Assembly (NCBI GenBank): GCA_035771165.1
Contig: JAWNZC010000367.1
Location: 1,584,001 to 1,648,000, forward strand
DNA length: 64,000 bases
Direction: 5' to 3'
DNA from: Paragorgia papillata
Taxonomy: Eukaryota > Cnidaria > Anthozoa > Scleralcyonacea > Coralliidae
Shown here in pieces: positions 52,401 through 61,726 of this stretch. Under the pieces are notes generated by a model that saw only the letters and a program-made list of their open reading frames with translations, had not been told where the DNA came from and searched no databases. The position numbers and the translations under genes were made by a program. Each line of letters starts with the position of its first letter. Positions within the stretch are counted from its first letter, which is position 1.

Positions 52401-55400
52401 GTAAACGTCCATCTTTATAAATTCAAACGTTTTCTCAAATAAGAGAGTTTCTCAACCTCGTACCCAGGGCCATTTGTAGGGAACTGGGCCAAGATGGCGG
52501 GAACAAATGTCCCTGGTGGAGGCCAGGCTATCTCAGCCTCTGATTGATCAAGAGCTTATGGCGTAAATCAGACGGTTTGATTTTGTTTTTTGTTTTTTTA
52601 AATTGTATTTTGACCTTGTCGGTTGTTCCTGCACACGACACGGGAAATTATATTTTAAACCATGCAATAATTAGGTGTAATTAGGTATAATTACTGTGTA
52701 AACAACTGAGTTCTAGCAGGGCGCTATAAAACACGGGCGGGGAAACGGCAATGCGAGCCCTGATCTATGTGTGATGCGCGTACCCCCCGCATATATCACT
52801 TCGAGCTTCGATTTAATTTCATTTTCGAAAGTAGAAGAAACCATGAGCGAAGAAAACTGAGACGGCTGAAAAAAGATGCTAAGAAACCTCCGCATTAAAA
52901 ATTACGGTAATGATGAAAAAAAAAAGATTCACTATAATTGCATGTTTATATGGCTGATTCAGATACCTCAAGACGAAGCCGAAGACTGTACCTGTGGTCT
53001 GTGAAAGTCAAACCTCCATGCTACCAAGTATATGTGTGGTTTCCAGCTTTTTTTAAGTCGTAATCTTGCTTTATTTGCTCTATAAATGTTATTTTGATGA
53101 ACTATATACCTATATACATACTAGTTATAGTCTTGAATGAATCTCAAACTTTAGGAGCTACAAAAAAAATAGTCAAACTTCAAGCGGCCATGATTACCAA
53201 CTGAATCTTATTAAGCTTACTGTAATCTGTAAATAATGGACTTGACTGATCAGATGTGTTTAAAACGGAGACAGAAGTAGATGGTAAGAGACACTTCAGT
53301 ACTCTTTTTGTATGTAAAATATCTATAACTATATTATCGTACGTTGTTGGTCGCTTGTGCTGTACGGATTTGTCTAGAGTACTGTCTTCGGCATTCGACA
53401 ACTGTAATATAATTTTCAGATATAAGCTTAGTATGATCGAATTTTGTCTGCAAAATGCAATAATTGTAGTTACCAGTTTCTCGTACACATATATAATGTT
53501 AATCTGCATGCATGGACGTAAGAGTGTTTTTAAGTTTCTTGTTTTTTTCTTTAAGTGTTATGATATTATCTAAACAAAATGTGCTGAACTGCATAAGATT
53601 GTTTACTCATTTACTCATTCTGGATATAAACACAAAGCCGAAAACGTTCTCGATTTTTATTGTTTCTTTTAAATGCTTTCCGCTAAAATTTGAGCAAGCC
53701 TGTTGTTAACGTCTATAGTATTTCTGTGCACATAAAATTTGGCAAACAAAGAATACTATAATCTTGTTTTTGCCGTCGTAAACTAGCTTGAGTCGCATGC
53801 AGACATATATATAGTGATGCAGACTTGTAGTAAACTTTGGCATTTTTATTTACATCATTTCGGGTTGAAATTTGTTTAAAAGTTATCCTCGTGTGTTTAA
53901 CACTATTGGCAACATGGTTTTAGTACTGTGTATATATTCATGTGATTGCTCTTTAAAAGAAGCAAGGGGTTTTAAACTTGAAAGTGTTAGCAGTTTTTCA
54001 GTTTATAAAGCTATAGTCAGTGGCGAGAATGGAAATGAAAATTTTCAAAAATGGGTTGGCGAAATGTCAATTTTACGAAAAAAGCACAAAAAAGCACGTT
54101 CGGTGACTATGTCACTCCGAAAGCCTATTTAATTGTCTTTACGTTGGTGTATTCAAATTCACTTTTGTCAACCGATTCGCAGAGAAAACATGATTTTAAC
54201 GGCGTGCGCCCTTCAAAAATTGTAAATTTTTAGGAATTTTTTCAACTCTCCCGATAAACAATTGTGCTTTTATTAAGTATAGGATAAATCCTTGACAATA
54301 TATAATTAAAACAAATTTAATCTGAAGGAGTTACTTGTTCTTTATTTGTGTTTCTAATGGCAGTAATAAGTTTTCTTCCTTTTCAAAAAGAGGAATTTAT
54401 CTCGGGTACTCTTTATCTTTTTGGTCGCCATTCAAATTGTGTTTTTGTTGATTTTCAGAGCCCAAGCGCGCTCGTGCCAGTCCTTTGATGCATCACACAT
54501 AGCTCGCCAAGTTATATGCGCGTTTCCCCGCCCGTGTTTTATAGCGCCCTGGTTCTAGTTAGTAAAATGCGCAATATACTGCGCATTTTGAGCTAGCCTC
54601 CACCAGGGCCATTTGTTCCCGCCATTTTGTTTTATTCGCCATCTTGGCCCAGTTCCCTACAATGACCCTGGGTACGAACTTCATTTTCGCTGCATAAGCA
54701 CTTTAATGTGTCTTCTATTTTCCCGCCTAAACGTATCGGTCCTGTAAAAAGCATATTGCCCTCTCAATTCGCTTTGTTGACCGGCCTTCTCGACTACCAA
54801 TCAGCGTGGTGTATTTCCTGAAGACAATTTAAGTCGTTTACTCTCTTTATTTACAGCTGGTCTTGGAGAGTTTCGTATTCGAGATTTAAATGACGAAATT
54901 AACAAGCTTTTACGTGAGAAACGCCATTGGGAAGATAGAATATTAGAGCTTGGCGGCCCGGACTACAAGGTAACGTAACAACTACACACATTGGGACCAT
55001 GTAAAAAGCATATTACGGGCAACATTTTTCTTCAACTTGTAACGCAATTTTGTTGCGTTGCAAGTTGAAAAACGTTGTTGCACGTATTACCACCCACCTT
55101 AAACATGAAAATCTCGGACTTTCCTGACCCTGACCATAAATTTTTTTATCATATTTATTATGGATTTTTTCGCTGTTTAATTTGGTAACTACTTACCGGA
55201 AGTGGCATCGAGAAAGTAATGAGCTTTTGAAAAGAAAGAGTTTTTTACAGTAGAACAAGACGTCTGGGTCAGGCGTTCACTCGGGCTACTGGCAAGTACG
55301 CCGGGCCTGAATCGAAGGCTGAATGTGGTGCATACTTCACACTGGTGAACATATAAATATTACGATCACGACAATTGTCAGCCAAATCTGATTGCTGTTT

Positions 55401-58400
55401 AACTACAAAGTCAGCCAGTCGCTTTCAAAATCTATCTACCAACAACGTGCAAGAACACCTTGATCAAAAGGCAAAGCTGTTCAACTTTTGTCCAACTCCA
55501 AAAGCGAAAGGAGCAAAGAACTTACAACATGCCTCACGGCCTCACTCAGTCACACGGCTAACAACTCACCCGAAGTACCAATATTAGCGGAAATAAAAAG
55601 TGCAAAAATGCAAGATCGTGACACCCAAGCGAAACCTAGACTCGGTCTAGCACAGGTAGCCCGAGTAATTACACGCGTCTTTTTCTTTATTTCTTGTATT
55701 TATATGCAATAACAAAGGTAAGTGCAAAATAAATGCGTAGTGTTTTAAACTGTTTCTTTCAAAAAGCTCGTTCCTTTTTCGACGTCAGTTCAAGTCAGTA
55801 GTTTCCAACTTTGACAGTGAAAAAGTCCCATTGAAGATGAAATTTTAGAACGTCAAGATATATTGCAATTTTGCTCGGGAGAACCCAAAGATTACGAATA
55901 TGTAAATCCCCACAGGTGAGCTAGGCACTTTAAGTCCTGAGTTGTTATATAATATATCAACAACGACTTTGAGTGTTTCATCAGGGGATCCAAACACGAG
56001 AAAACATGATGAAAGCACGAGGCCGAAGGCCGAGTTGTTTTATTGTTTTCGAGTGTTTGGATTCCCTGATGGAACACGATAAACGAGTTGTTGATATGGC
56101 ATCTCAATCGAGAGAGATATGTATCTCAAACTCATTAATAATTCTTGAGATAATCGTGCAGCGAATTACAATAGTTCATTCAGTCACCTGATTGAAGTTG
56201 GATACTCCAGTGAAACCCAAGATATTAGGGAGCTTAAGCAAATACAACCGCAAACGTCAAGGACAACGTCCTTAACAACCTCGTACCCAGGGTCTTATCT
56301 CCGCTCCCCCGCCCCCGCCCCCCGCTGCGAAAAGACCCTGGTCCAGGCTGGTCACGTGCTGCCCAAAATATGGGCAGTACAAAATAAATTTTGTGTGGGT
56401 AGACGTGGTACAAAAAACTTTCTCGACTTACCGACCGGAGTAGTGTTTATACAAAACGCAAAACATCTGGCCAGATGAAATGTCACGACTCACGAAAGGT
56501 GCACAACGGCTTGGAGAAACAATCCGAAACGAGATATAATTTAATAAGAATGCCAAAGTCTCGAAGATCAAAATTTTACTGGCTTTGTAACGCTGGCGAC
56601 ATGTGTTATTGATGGGAGAATATTCGTTTTAAGCATTCGAATCGCGAGGCTTTTAACTGGACGTATTCACTTAAATATAACGGCAGCTTTCACGTGTGGT
56701 ATTCAACAACGTACAGGTGAAACACATACGTATTTTATTGTTTATATTGAGAGTTTGAAACAGTCTTCCATTTCATTATCAACTGTGAGGTTTACTGTGC
56801 TGCGTTGTTCTGACCATTTCTCATGCGGACAAAATTATGGTCAGTCATCCACGAACATGCTAAATGATAAATATATTTGATATAAATGCCAATTTTCAAG
56901 TTCATTTTAAAAAGGTTAGTCGATATCCGTACATATTATATTTTAAACAATTGGCGAGGGACTATAATTTAATGCGACGTGTTATTATTAATAGTCCGAA
57001 AAGCGGCGGGTATTAGGTTGTTGCGTTTAAAACGATCAAAACTAAAAGATACGTAACAAGTTAACTTGAACGGGGGTTTCTTTATTGGACAAGAAGTTTG
57101 TGCCAGCAAAGAAGCAGAAAAATCGATAAGACTCGCCCGCTTTCTTGAAGTCTACTGAAAGTACTATTTCTTTAAATAAACAACACAGCGCATTCAGAAA
57201 TGCAGACAACAAAGGTTCAACATTTCACCTTTGCCTTATTAAATGATCTTGGTTTCAAATATTTTACTATTTTAGTACTGTTTATTTTTGTTTATTTGTC
57301 GTTGATTAATACTATTGTTCGATATTTTAATATACTTTGCCGAATGGAGGAGCGGCAACAGTTTTCGTAGTGGCGTATTCATATTTATCTATATCAAGCG
57401 ACGAAAGATCAAATTTGCGGAGTAACTGGAGTTTATATAAATAGAAAAATGATAATAAGATATCGATTAATCGACTATGTATTGTATAATTTAAGCGCCC
57501 AGGTTGACGATTATTAAACGAATGGGAACATCAAAAACTTTCTTCATTGTAAACTTAAATAAACACAGCGATTTATTTTAAACTAAAAACAGCTGTCAAA
57601 ACAACTTGTTTCAATTTTAAAATCGTATCACGGGTTTAACGATTCATTTCAAAATCGAATACCAGAAAACAAAACAAGATACGTATACATGCATTTCTTC
57701 GACTATTCCAGCGAGGTCAAGCATTGATACGCAGGGGACACTCCCACAGTCGAAAATTTTGATAGACGACCCTTGACCAGCCTGGACCAGGGTCTTTTCG
57801 CAGCGGTGGGCGGGGAACGGGGGAGCGGAGATAAGACCCTGTGTACGAGGTTGCGTCCTTAATACAATTGAATTTTCCTCGCACAACAAAGAAGATGAAT
57901 AATTTTTAGTCCCAAGAGTAATCTTAACGCCGTCCCCGTTCTACATACAACGTTAAATATTCAGATCATTTTCACGTCTTCAGGACAACGTTAACTTATG
58001 AAACGGCGAAACCTGTTAGTTGAGTTTGACTTCAAACTATGCAACAAAATCCTTTTAGAACTCTATAAGCTTTTTGGATGTCGAAAAACATACGTTACGT
58101 ATTCAATACTACGTAAATGATTCGTGGTTTCTGCTAGATACTGAACTTTAGATTGTCGTCGCCGTCCTAGCTTGCTTAAGCTCCCTAATAGATCCGTTTA
58201 CACGATGCCGGTACAATTTGAAAACGGAACAAAATCATGCCGTTTAGGCCTTGCGTTTACACGATACCGGCACAAAAATGACATGAAAACGGCACAAAAT
58301 GAAGACGGGTTGCTTGACGGCATGAAATGAAAACGCAACACTAACCGGTATGGTGTAAACGCCCGTGCCGTAACAGTTTGGTGACGGTAATCACGATATA

Positions 58401-61400
58401 TACGACCACAGTATTCGGGTCAGCAGTATTCACAAAGTCTTCTCAATTCTCATTGGAAGAGAATAGTCACATGCTAATCCGTCATTATATTATACCGACA
58501 CCGTGTAAACGCAAGACTTTTTGGCCTGTATTTACACACCGGCATGATTTTGTTCCGTTTTCAAATTGTACCGGCATCGTGTAAACGGGGTCTTAGATGA
58601 AAATCGGTGCATGTTCATCTAATTCTTAAGATCTCAATTATCTATGCAAAATAAACAAGTTGCTGTATGAATAAATTTTACATGCACACACTCATGAATA
58701 AAATCTCATGAGGGTTTATTTTAATTACATTTTTCAATTGAAATCGCTCGATTGAGATCCATATCAACAACTCGTTTATCGTGTTTCATCAGGGGAATCC
58801 AAACACTCGAAAACAATAAAACCACTCGGCCTTCGGCCTCGTGCTTTATCATGTTTTCTCGTGTTATCCCCTGATGAAACACGATAAACGAGTTGTTGAT
58901 GTAATATACCATACACGAGAAGCCGTTTATTATCTTATTTGAAAACACCGAGAAGTATGTGGAAAAACGAAGTGTTTTCAAATCAGATAATAAACGGCTT
59001 TCGAGTGCATGATATAGCTTCTCAAACAAATCAGTATTTAAAGAGAAATTTGAGGTAAAACTTGTCTTAATTTATGGGCGTTTATTACCACATTTCACAA
59101 CAACGTCTCGGTAACTGATTACCATTATGTTTTCCTCATGAATTATTAATGAGTTTGAGAAATATTACTTTCCAAATAAAAACGGAAGTCATCACCGAAA
59201 CGGAGTTTGGATATGTGATCAAACACTTGCATAAACTAAGCCAACTTTTACCTCAAATTTCTCTCGAAATATACTGATTCATTGCAGAAGCTATATCAAA
59301 CACTCGAAAGTTGTCTTTGATCTGATATCAAAACACATCAAAGTTGATTAATAAACCGCGGCTTTGTCTTGGGTTTTCAACACATTTCTCAGTGTTTGAT
59401 ATCAGATCAAACACATTTTCTCACGTTTGATATATTACTTCGCTTATAAGGCTTGTATACTTGTATAAGACCATCCTGTACTGGTCATAGTGTTGACAGC
59501 ATAATTTTAAACGTAGCTTGTTCTATACACTTTTCTGAGGCACTACGCCAGTATAGATAAACTGTACTAATTAAAGTGCCTATGAAACGAAAATTAAGTT
59601 TGTCTTATTTGAAAGAACACTTAAAATGATAAAGTAAAATCTTTTTCAGTTTTTCGTTTCCTTGCTTCGTCGTTGAGATATTTTAGTTTATTTCATATGC
59701 AAATTAAACATTTTGACGTCGTAGGTGCATAACGAGCTATCGGAGAAGGTTAGATATCTATTCTATTATCAAACCAATTCATTTGAATGAAGCATGTGGA
59801 TGTGTTTCGCCCAGAATGACTAAACATGTAGATCTTCAAGTGATTATTATATTTGGTAATATTAAAGATATCTAATAACTCATTATGCACGTGTGACGTA
59901 AAAATGTTTAATTTGCATATAAAACAATCTAAGATATCTCTAGAACGAAGCAAGGAAACGAAAAACTGCAAAATATGTTACTCTATAATTTTAAGGCACT
60001 TTAAACGTGTCTTTTAATGTTGTAGAAAGTTGGACCTAAGATGCTTGATCGTGAAGGCAAAGAAGTGCCAGGCAATCGGGGATACAAGTGAGTGGTCTTA
60101 CTCTTTAAAATCATACTTTTCTAAAAAGTCATGCAGTGTGATGTCATAAGTATGACATTTGCATATCAAACAAACCTGAATATCTCAAGAATGAAGCAAG
60201 GAAACGAAATTCTATATAAGATGTTACTTTGTCATTATAAGTGTTCTCTCAAATGCAATCCTAAAAAACCGTGGTGAAATTTCGTTGCAGGCACTTTAAA
60301 CCTTTCACCACCGTGGTGGCCATTTTTTTTACTCTCGTTAACGCCAGACGATTTTACTCGTCAAGGGGAAAAGGTCTGGTGGTGAAAGGGTTAAAAACTA
60401 TCTCATTAAGCTAACCTGTAAACAGACTGTCTTTAGGGGTGTGTGGCTTTGGGGAAGAGTAGACGGTCTGTGGACAATCCATTCAAAAGTAAATTCTCTA
60501 GTCCGTGTGGCGGACTAATGTTCTGATTGGCTTATAATGTATTTGCTACTTCCGCTTCTATTATGATTGGGAAACGGGTTTCTAACTTTCACTTTCATTA
60601 TCAGATGTGGCTGGGATCGTTTGATAATATTTTTACTTGTGTTGAGACAAAATCGTTCAGTTAACTTTTAAGTAATGAATGTCATTTGCTGTGAAACGGA
60701 GACGTTTTGCTCAACTTCAACGGGTTCAGTTTAACAGAAAAATCCCGAGTGAAATCATCGTCAGCTTCTGCAAAAGGCGGCCAGTGAAAGAATTGGCAAA
60801 TCAACTGCCTTGGATACTTTAATAGGATTAGAAATACTCTGGCTACGCCAGACGATTTTACTCGTCAAGGGAAAAGGTCTGGTGGTGAAAGGGTTAAGTC
60901 AAACATAAAAAAAATTGTTGTCGGCACTCGTTTCGTTCAAAAAGGCATTATAACGTACATTTAATACAACAACGTTTCTAATTGGTTGGCGTGGAATGGC
61001 GTTAGCTGGCCGGAAAAGTCAGCCAAAATTCAAAACTGTCCAACTTTTAGCTTGTTTTTTCCCTTCTTATTTTATAAAACAAATAAAACATACCGCTCCT
61101 GTGCATATGTACTCTTATAAAGGTTCGTTTGACTTAATTTGAACACGAAAGAAGTTGAGTAGAGGCATGAGGCGATAGCAGAGTAATAATAAAAATAATA
61201 TAATAAAATAAATATTGTGCTGACTTTTTTTGACAGGTACTTCGGTGCGGCAAAGGATCTTCCAGGCGTTAGAGAACTCTTTGAACAGGAACGTAAGTTT
61301 TTGATAGACAATTCGGCAAGGCTACCGAGAGAGAAAGAGAGAGAGGGAGAGAGGGAGAGAGGGAGAGAGGGAGAGAGGGAGAGAGGGAGAGAGGGGGGTC

Positions 61401-61726
61401 CCAGAAAACGCGGGAACCCAATGGTCAAACTGAAAACACAACCCTACAATGAGAATTTTATCGAGTAATTTTAACTCCCGCTGCAGAGTTGTTTTAGCTA
61501 GATAAAATTCTCTGTGTATAACATATGTGACGTCGCGTCATCAAGGTTGGTTATTCCATCGCTACGGCATTAATTTGCTGTTCTTTGCTTTGCATCGTCT
61601 CAGCTCCCGCTCCGCCAAGAAAGACAAGAGGTGAACTGATGAAAAACATAGACGCCGATTACTATGGTTACCGAGATGAAGATGATGGCGTGTTAGTTCC
61701 TTTGGAAACCGAAGCCGAGAAAGAAG
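40408..61726 (+). CDS. ISY1: Pre-mRNA-splicing factor ISY1, 3'-partial, start codon exon unplaced
   Basis: Exons: 40408-40430, 41395-41446, 48820-48885, 51738-51780, 54857-54969, 60026-60087, 61237-61292, 61604-61726. Every junction is GT-AG and in phase. The ~179 residues match ISY1 from its second residue: [93 protein letters not shown] and PPRKTRGEL...[13 protein letters not shown]1 is a small NineTeen-complex/spliceosome protein bound near the catalytic RNA core in the nucleus. The usual ISY1 length is about 285 residues, so roughly 100 C-terminal codons are not found in the window. Introns are long (up to 7.4 kb) and carry whole transposons. Identity is essentially certain. Confidence 0.97.
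40503..40616. repeat. TTAACCC small TIR element
   Basis: TTAACCCTTTAACTCC...GAATGAGAGGGTTAA with TTAA at both ends and the CTTGACGAGTAAAATCGTCTGGCGTTA core; 114 bp. Confidence 0.8.
41395..41446 (+). CDS. ISY1: ISY1 exon 3
   Basis: Acceptor TTTCCAG, donor GTGAGT. It completes the split Met codon, then [17 protein letters not shown]. Other ISY1 proteins are most variable here (TALARFRQAQ-type), but the E-E-G-K-x-K end is kept. Confidence 0.93.
41600..41955 (-). repeat. 5S-rRNA-derived SINE
   Basis: On the minus strand CCCGGTTAGACGGGGTTAGTACTTGGATGGGTGACC is 5S-like (promoter end), followed by a ~270-bp body shared with 50030-50356. Open frames in the body are shared by both copies but carry no protein signature. 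Confidence 0.8.
42024..42260. repeat. hAT-like end (CAGTGGCGTAGC) and G/T-rich simple repeats
   Basis: Only a left-type end is visible at 42024. 42187-42255 is (TG)n, (GTG)n and poly-G. The matching right end was not found. Confidence 0.4.
42402..43060. mobile_element. TIR element (family P7), copy B, with an inserted 285-bp element (42619-42903)
   Basis: Ends TACACAACACCGCTG and CAGCGGTGTTGTGTA. It aligns with the 339-bp copy at 63018-63356 on both sides of 42619-42903; that copy is the empty site (CAAATTACCTAC). ATTA is repeated at 42615-42618 and 42904-42907. The insert has a degenerate ACCCTAAACC-rich stretch (42730-42860). Confidence 0.88.
43061..44025. other. ISY1 intron, nothing recognised
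   Basis: No exon or clear repeat recognised between the P7 element and the THAP-DDE transposon. Confidence 0.5.
44315..47447 (+). CDS. THAP-domain DDE transposase, two exons (44315-44635, 45441-47447)
   Basis: The first exon starts at ATG and encodes a full THAP zinc finger: C-x4-C (CMAPKC) near residue 4, a W at ~30, C-x2-H (CSAHF) at ~50, and the terminal A-x-P-T-LF (AIPTLFE). The donor after HERE (GTAAGG) and acceptor TATATAG are both phase 0, giving 775 residues. The second exon has a variable acidic linker, a C-x2-C...C-x2-H finger (FCQQCGN...TCLHGH), then the RNase-H-like core. Asp in [15 protein letters not shown] (codon 46404) and Asp in MTTDRHTT (46617), followed by YDVWHLSKW, are seen; a Glu near GELEQYH (~47056) is the likely third acid. 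No stop or frameshift interrupts 2 kb, so this copy could be functional or recent. Product: nuclear, binds the TIRs and cuts DNA (family inference). Confidence 0.88.
44689..45065 (+). repeat. hAT-like mini-element and tRNA-derived SINE inside the transposase intron
   Basis: 44689-44808 has CAGGGGGTAGG...CCTACGCCCCTG ends but no convincing TSD. 44815-45065 is a SINE: CACAGTGGTTAGTGCATGTGCC (A box), GGTTCGATTCCTGC (B box), and a short TTTAG tail. Both are confined to the intron (44636-45440). Confidence 0.8.
47592..48307 (-). CDS. P2RX7_C-like zinc-binding domain protein encoded by the transposon, two exons, one frameshift
   Basis: Exon 1 (48307-48165) starts at ATG and encodes a 47-residue Ser/Asp-rich head ([19 protein letters not shown]...). 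The donor is GTAAGT. Exon 2 (48017-47592) begins after TATTAG, and the junction makes W-CTCENC. Then come CVCCQEI, (frame change within ~47890-47925), [64 protein letters not shown] and a stop at 47592. WCxCxxC...CC-QE...[13 protein letters not shown]...YRQ...VxPSCxVxxIRxxFP is the cysteine-rich cytoplasmic module at the C-terminus of vertebrate P2X7 receptors, also widespread as stand-alone proteins. No channel domain is present. The frameshift may inactivate this copy. Confidence 0.85.
48487..48568 (+). repeat. tRNA-like SINE head
   Basis: CAATAGCTCAGTGGTAGAGCGC (A box) and GTTCGATTCGCTGTTGGGG (B box). Acceptor stems do not close, so it is not a tRNA gene. It lies 33 bp beyond the transposon's right end. 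Confidence 0.7.
48820..48885 (+). CDS. ISY1: ISY1 exon 4
   Basis: Acceptor TTATTTAG, donor GTACTT. 22 codons, [13 protein letters not shown]...ERWRRQ; phase 0 both ends. Confidence 0.96.
49530..49960. repeat. Tandem duplication, two ~210-bp units
   Basis: CCACGCAATTCGTACTCACCC...CCGGTCGGATTTTAATACTC occurs at 49533 and again at 49742, followed in both by the GGACGAA-TACTAG...CAGCGAA... stretch. Within an ISY1 intron; non-coding. Confidence 0.8.
50012..50356 (-). repeat. 5S-rRNA-derived SINE, second full copy
   Basis: Colinear with 41600-41955. The minus strand again carries TTTAGTACTTGGATGGGTGACC-like sequence. Confidence 0.8.
50719..51129. mobile_element. 411-bp insertion flanked by 13-bp direct repeats, tRNA-like head and a 200-bp palindrome
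   Basis: CTCCTAGACATCT is at 50706-50718 and 51130-51142. Inside, the minus strand at 50770-50850 is tRNA-like (TGGCTCAATGGTTAGAGCG... and GCAGGTTCGAACCCTG). Positions 50931-51130 form a near-perfect palindrome (GTGACATGATAAGTTGTACG...). A 13-bp target duplication points to reverse-transcriptase-driven insertion. Confidence 0.75.
51130..51560 (-). pseudogene. Non-LTR reverse transcriptase palm fragment ([12 protein letters not shown])
   Basis: The minus strand reads [13 protein letters not shown], then GVPQGSVL (51446-51470), [10 protein letters not shown] and [10 protein letters not shown] (catalytic YADD at 51355-51366). This is the palm of a Jockey/CR1/RTE-type enzyme. Frameshifts and loss of both ends make it a relic in an ISY1 intron. 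Confidence 0.88.
51738..51780 (+). CDS. ISY1: ISY1 exon 5
   Basis: Acceptor CTGTTTTAG, donor [20 protein letters not shown] plus one base (phase 1). Confidence 0.96.
52025..52450. repeat. Palindromic P1 element
   Basis: AACATATCTCACTTCGTTCTT... and ...AGAACGAAGTGAGATAAGG arms, with a second inner pair (GTCACACTGTGTAATGACTTG / CAAGTCATTATGCAGTGTGAC). Confidence 0.85.
52453..54681. mobile_element. 2.2-kb TIR element (CAACCTCGTACCCAGGG family) with a nested 1835-bp element
   Basis: Outer TIRs of ~85 bp run CTCGTACCCAGGGCCATTTG...AACTGGGCCAAGATGGCG. No clean outer TSD. The inner element 52717-54551 begins CAGGGCGCTATAAAACACGGG and ends with its complement, flanked by GTTCTAG (52710-52716, 54552-54558). 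No open frame inside has a recognisable domain. Confidence 0.82.
54857..54969 (+). CDS. ISY1: ISY1 exon 6
   Basis: Acceptor TTTACAG, donor GTAACG. It completes the Ala codon, then [15 protein letters not shown]...ELGGPDYK. This is the most conserved exon of the protein. Confidence 0.98.
54970..55940. other. ISY1 intron, no element assigned
   Basis: Open frames at 55375-55587 and 55488-55712 have no recognised domain. Short inverted pair AACTTGTAACGC / GCGTTGCAAGTT near 55035-55065. Confidence 0.45.
55945..56104. repeat. Palindromic P3 repeat
   Basis: ATATCAACAACGACTTTGAGTGTTTCATCAGGGG... pairs with ...CCCTGATGGAACACGATAAACGAGTTGTTGATAT, as at 28.80 and 58.76 kb. Confidence 0.85.
56227..58186. 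mobile_element. P5 TIR element, copy 2, carrying a younger insertion
   Basis: AGGGAGCTTAAGCAAATACAA...TTGCTTAAGCTCCCT; colinear with 13820-14189 once 56276-57853 is taken out. Confidence 0.88.
56276..57853. mobile_element. 1578-bp TIR element with 9-bp TSD (MULE-like), non-coding
   Basis: TIRs of ~85 bp begin CAACCTCGTACxCAGGGTC and include CTGCGAAAAGACCCTGGTCC. CGTCCTTAA is duplicated at 56267-56275 and 57854-57862. The terminal CAACCTCGTACCCAGGG is shared with the element at 52453. The AT-rich interior has no coding frame of note. Confidence 0.92.
58194..58590. repeat. TIR element with 60-bp GTTTACACGA ends
   Basis: CCGTTTACACGATGCCGGTAC...AAACGGAACAAAATCATGCCG is exactly inverted at ~58535-58590. 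It sits 8 bp from the P5 element end. Confidence 0.88.
58760..59450. repeat. Cluster of three palindromic P3-type repeats
   Basis: 58760-58905 (CTCGTTTATCGTGTTTCATCAGGGG pair), 58905-59040 (ACACGAGAAGCCGTTTATTATCTTATTTG pair) and 59215-59450 (TGATATCAGATCAAACA-type pair). 59055-59160 repeats the sequence just outside the LINE relic at 9.5 kb. Confidence 0.75.
59575..60020. repeat. P1 palindromic element ending 6 bp before an ISY1 exon
   Basis: TTGTCTTATTTGAAAGAACACTTAAAATG...GCAGTTTTTCGTTTCC and its inverted copy at 59940-60019. A further half copy follows the exon at 60110-60260, so ISY1 exon 7 is bracketed by this family. Confidence 0.85.
60026..60087 (+). CDS. ISY1: ISY1 exon 7
   Basis: Acceptor TTGTAG, donor [26 protein letters not shown] plus two bases (phase 2). 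Its acceptor tract lies within the end of a P1 element. Confidence 0.97.
60296..60394. repeat. TTAACCC-family small element, plus a half copy at 60838-60896
   Basis: TTTAAACCTTTCACCACC...GGTGGTGAAAGGGTTAA around GCCAGACGATTTTACTCGTCAAGGG. The half copy repeats ACGCCAGACGATTTTACTCGTCAAGGG...AAAGGGTTAA. Confidence 0.75.
61237..61292 (+). CDS. ISY1: ISY1 exon 8
   Basis: Acceptor TTGACAG, donor GTAAGT. It completes Lys, then [18 protein letters not shown] plus one base. Confidence 0.97.
61324..61395. repeat. (GAGAGG)n purine microsatellite
   Basis: GGGAGAGA/GAGAGG units starting 32 bp after the donor of ISY1 exon 8. Confidence 0.95.
61604..61726 (+). CDS. ISY1: ISY1 exon 9, last one in the window
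   Basis: Acceptor CGTCTCAG, donor [46 protein letters not shown], then phase 1. The Pro-rich link and the YYGYxDEDDG block are ISY1 signatures. Confidence 0.96.
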
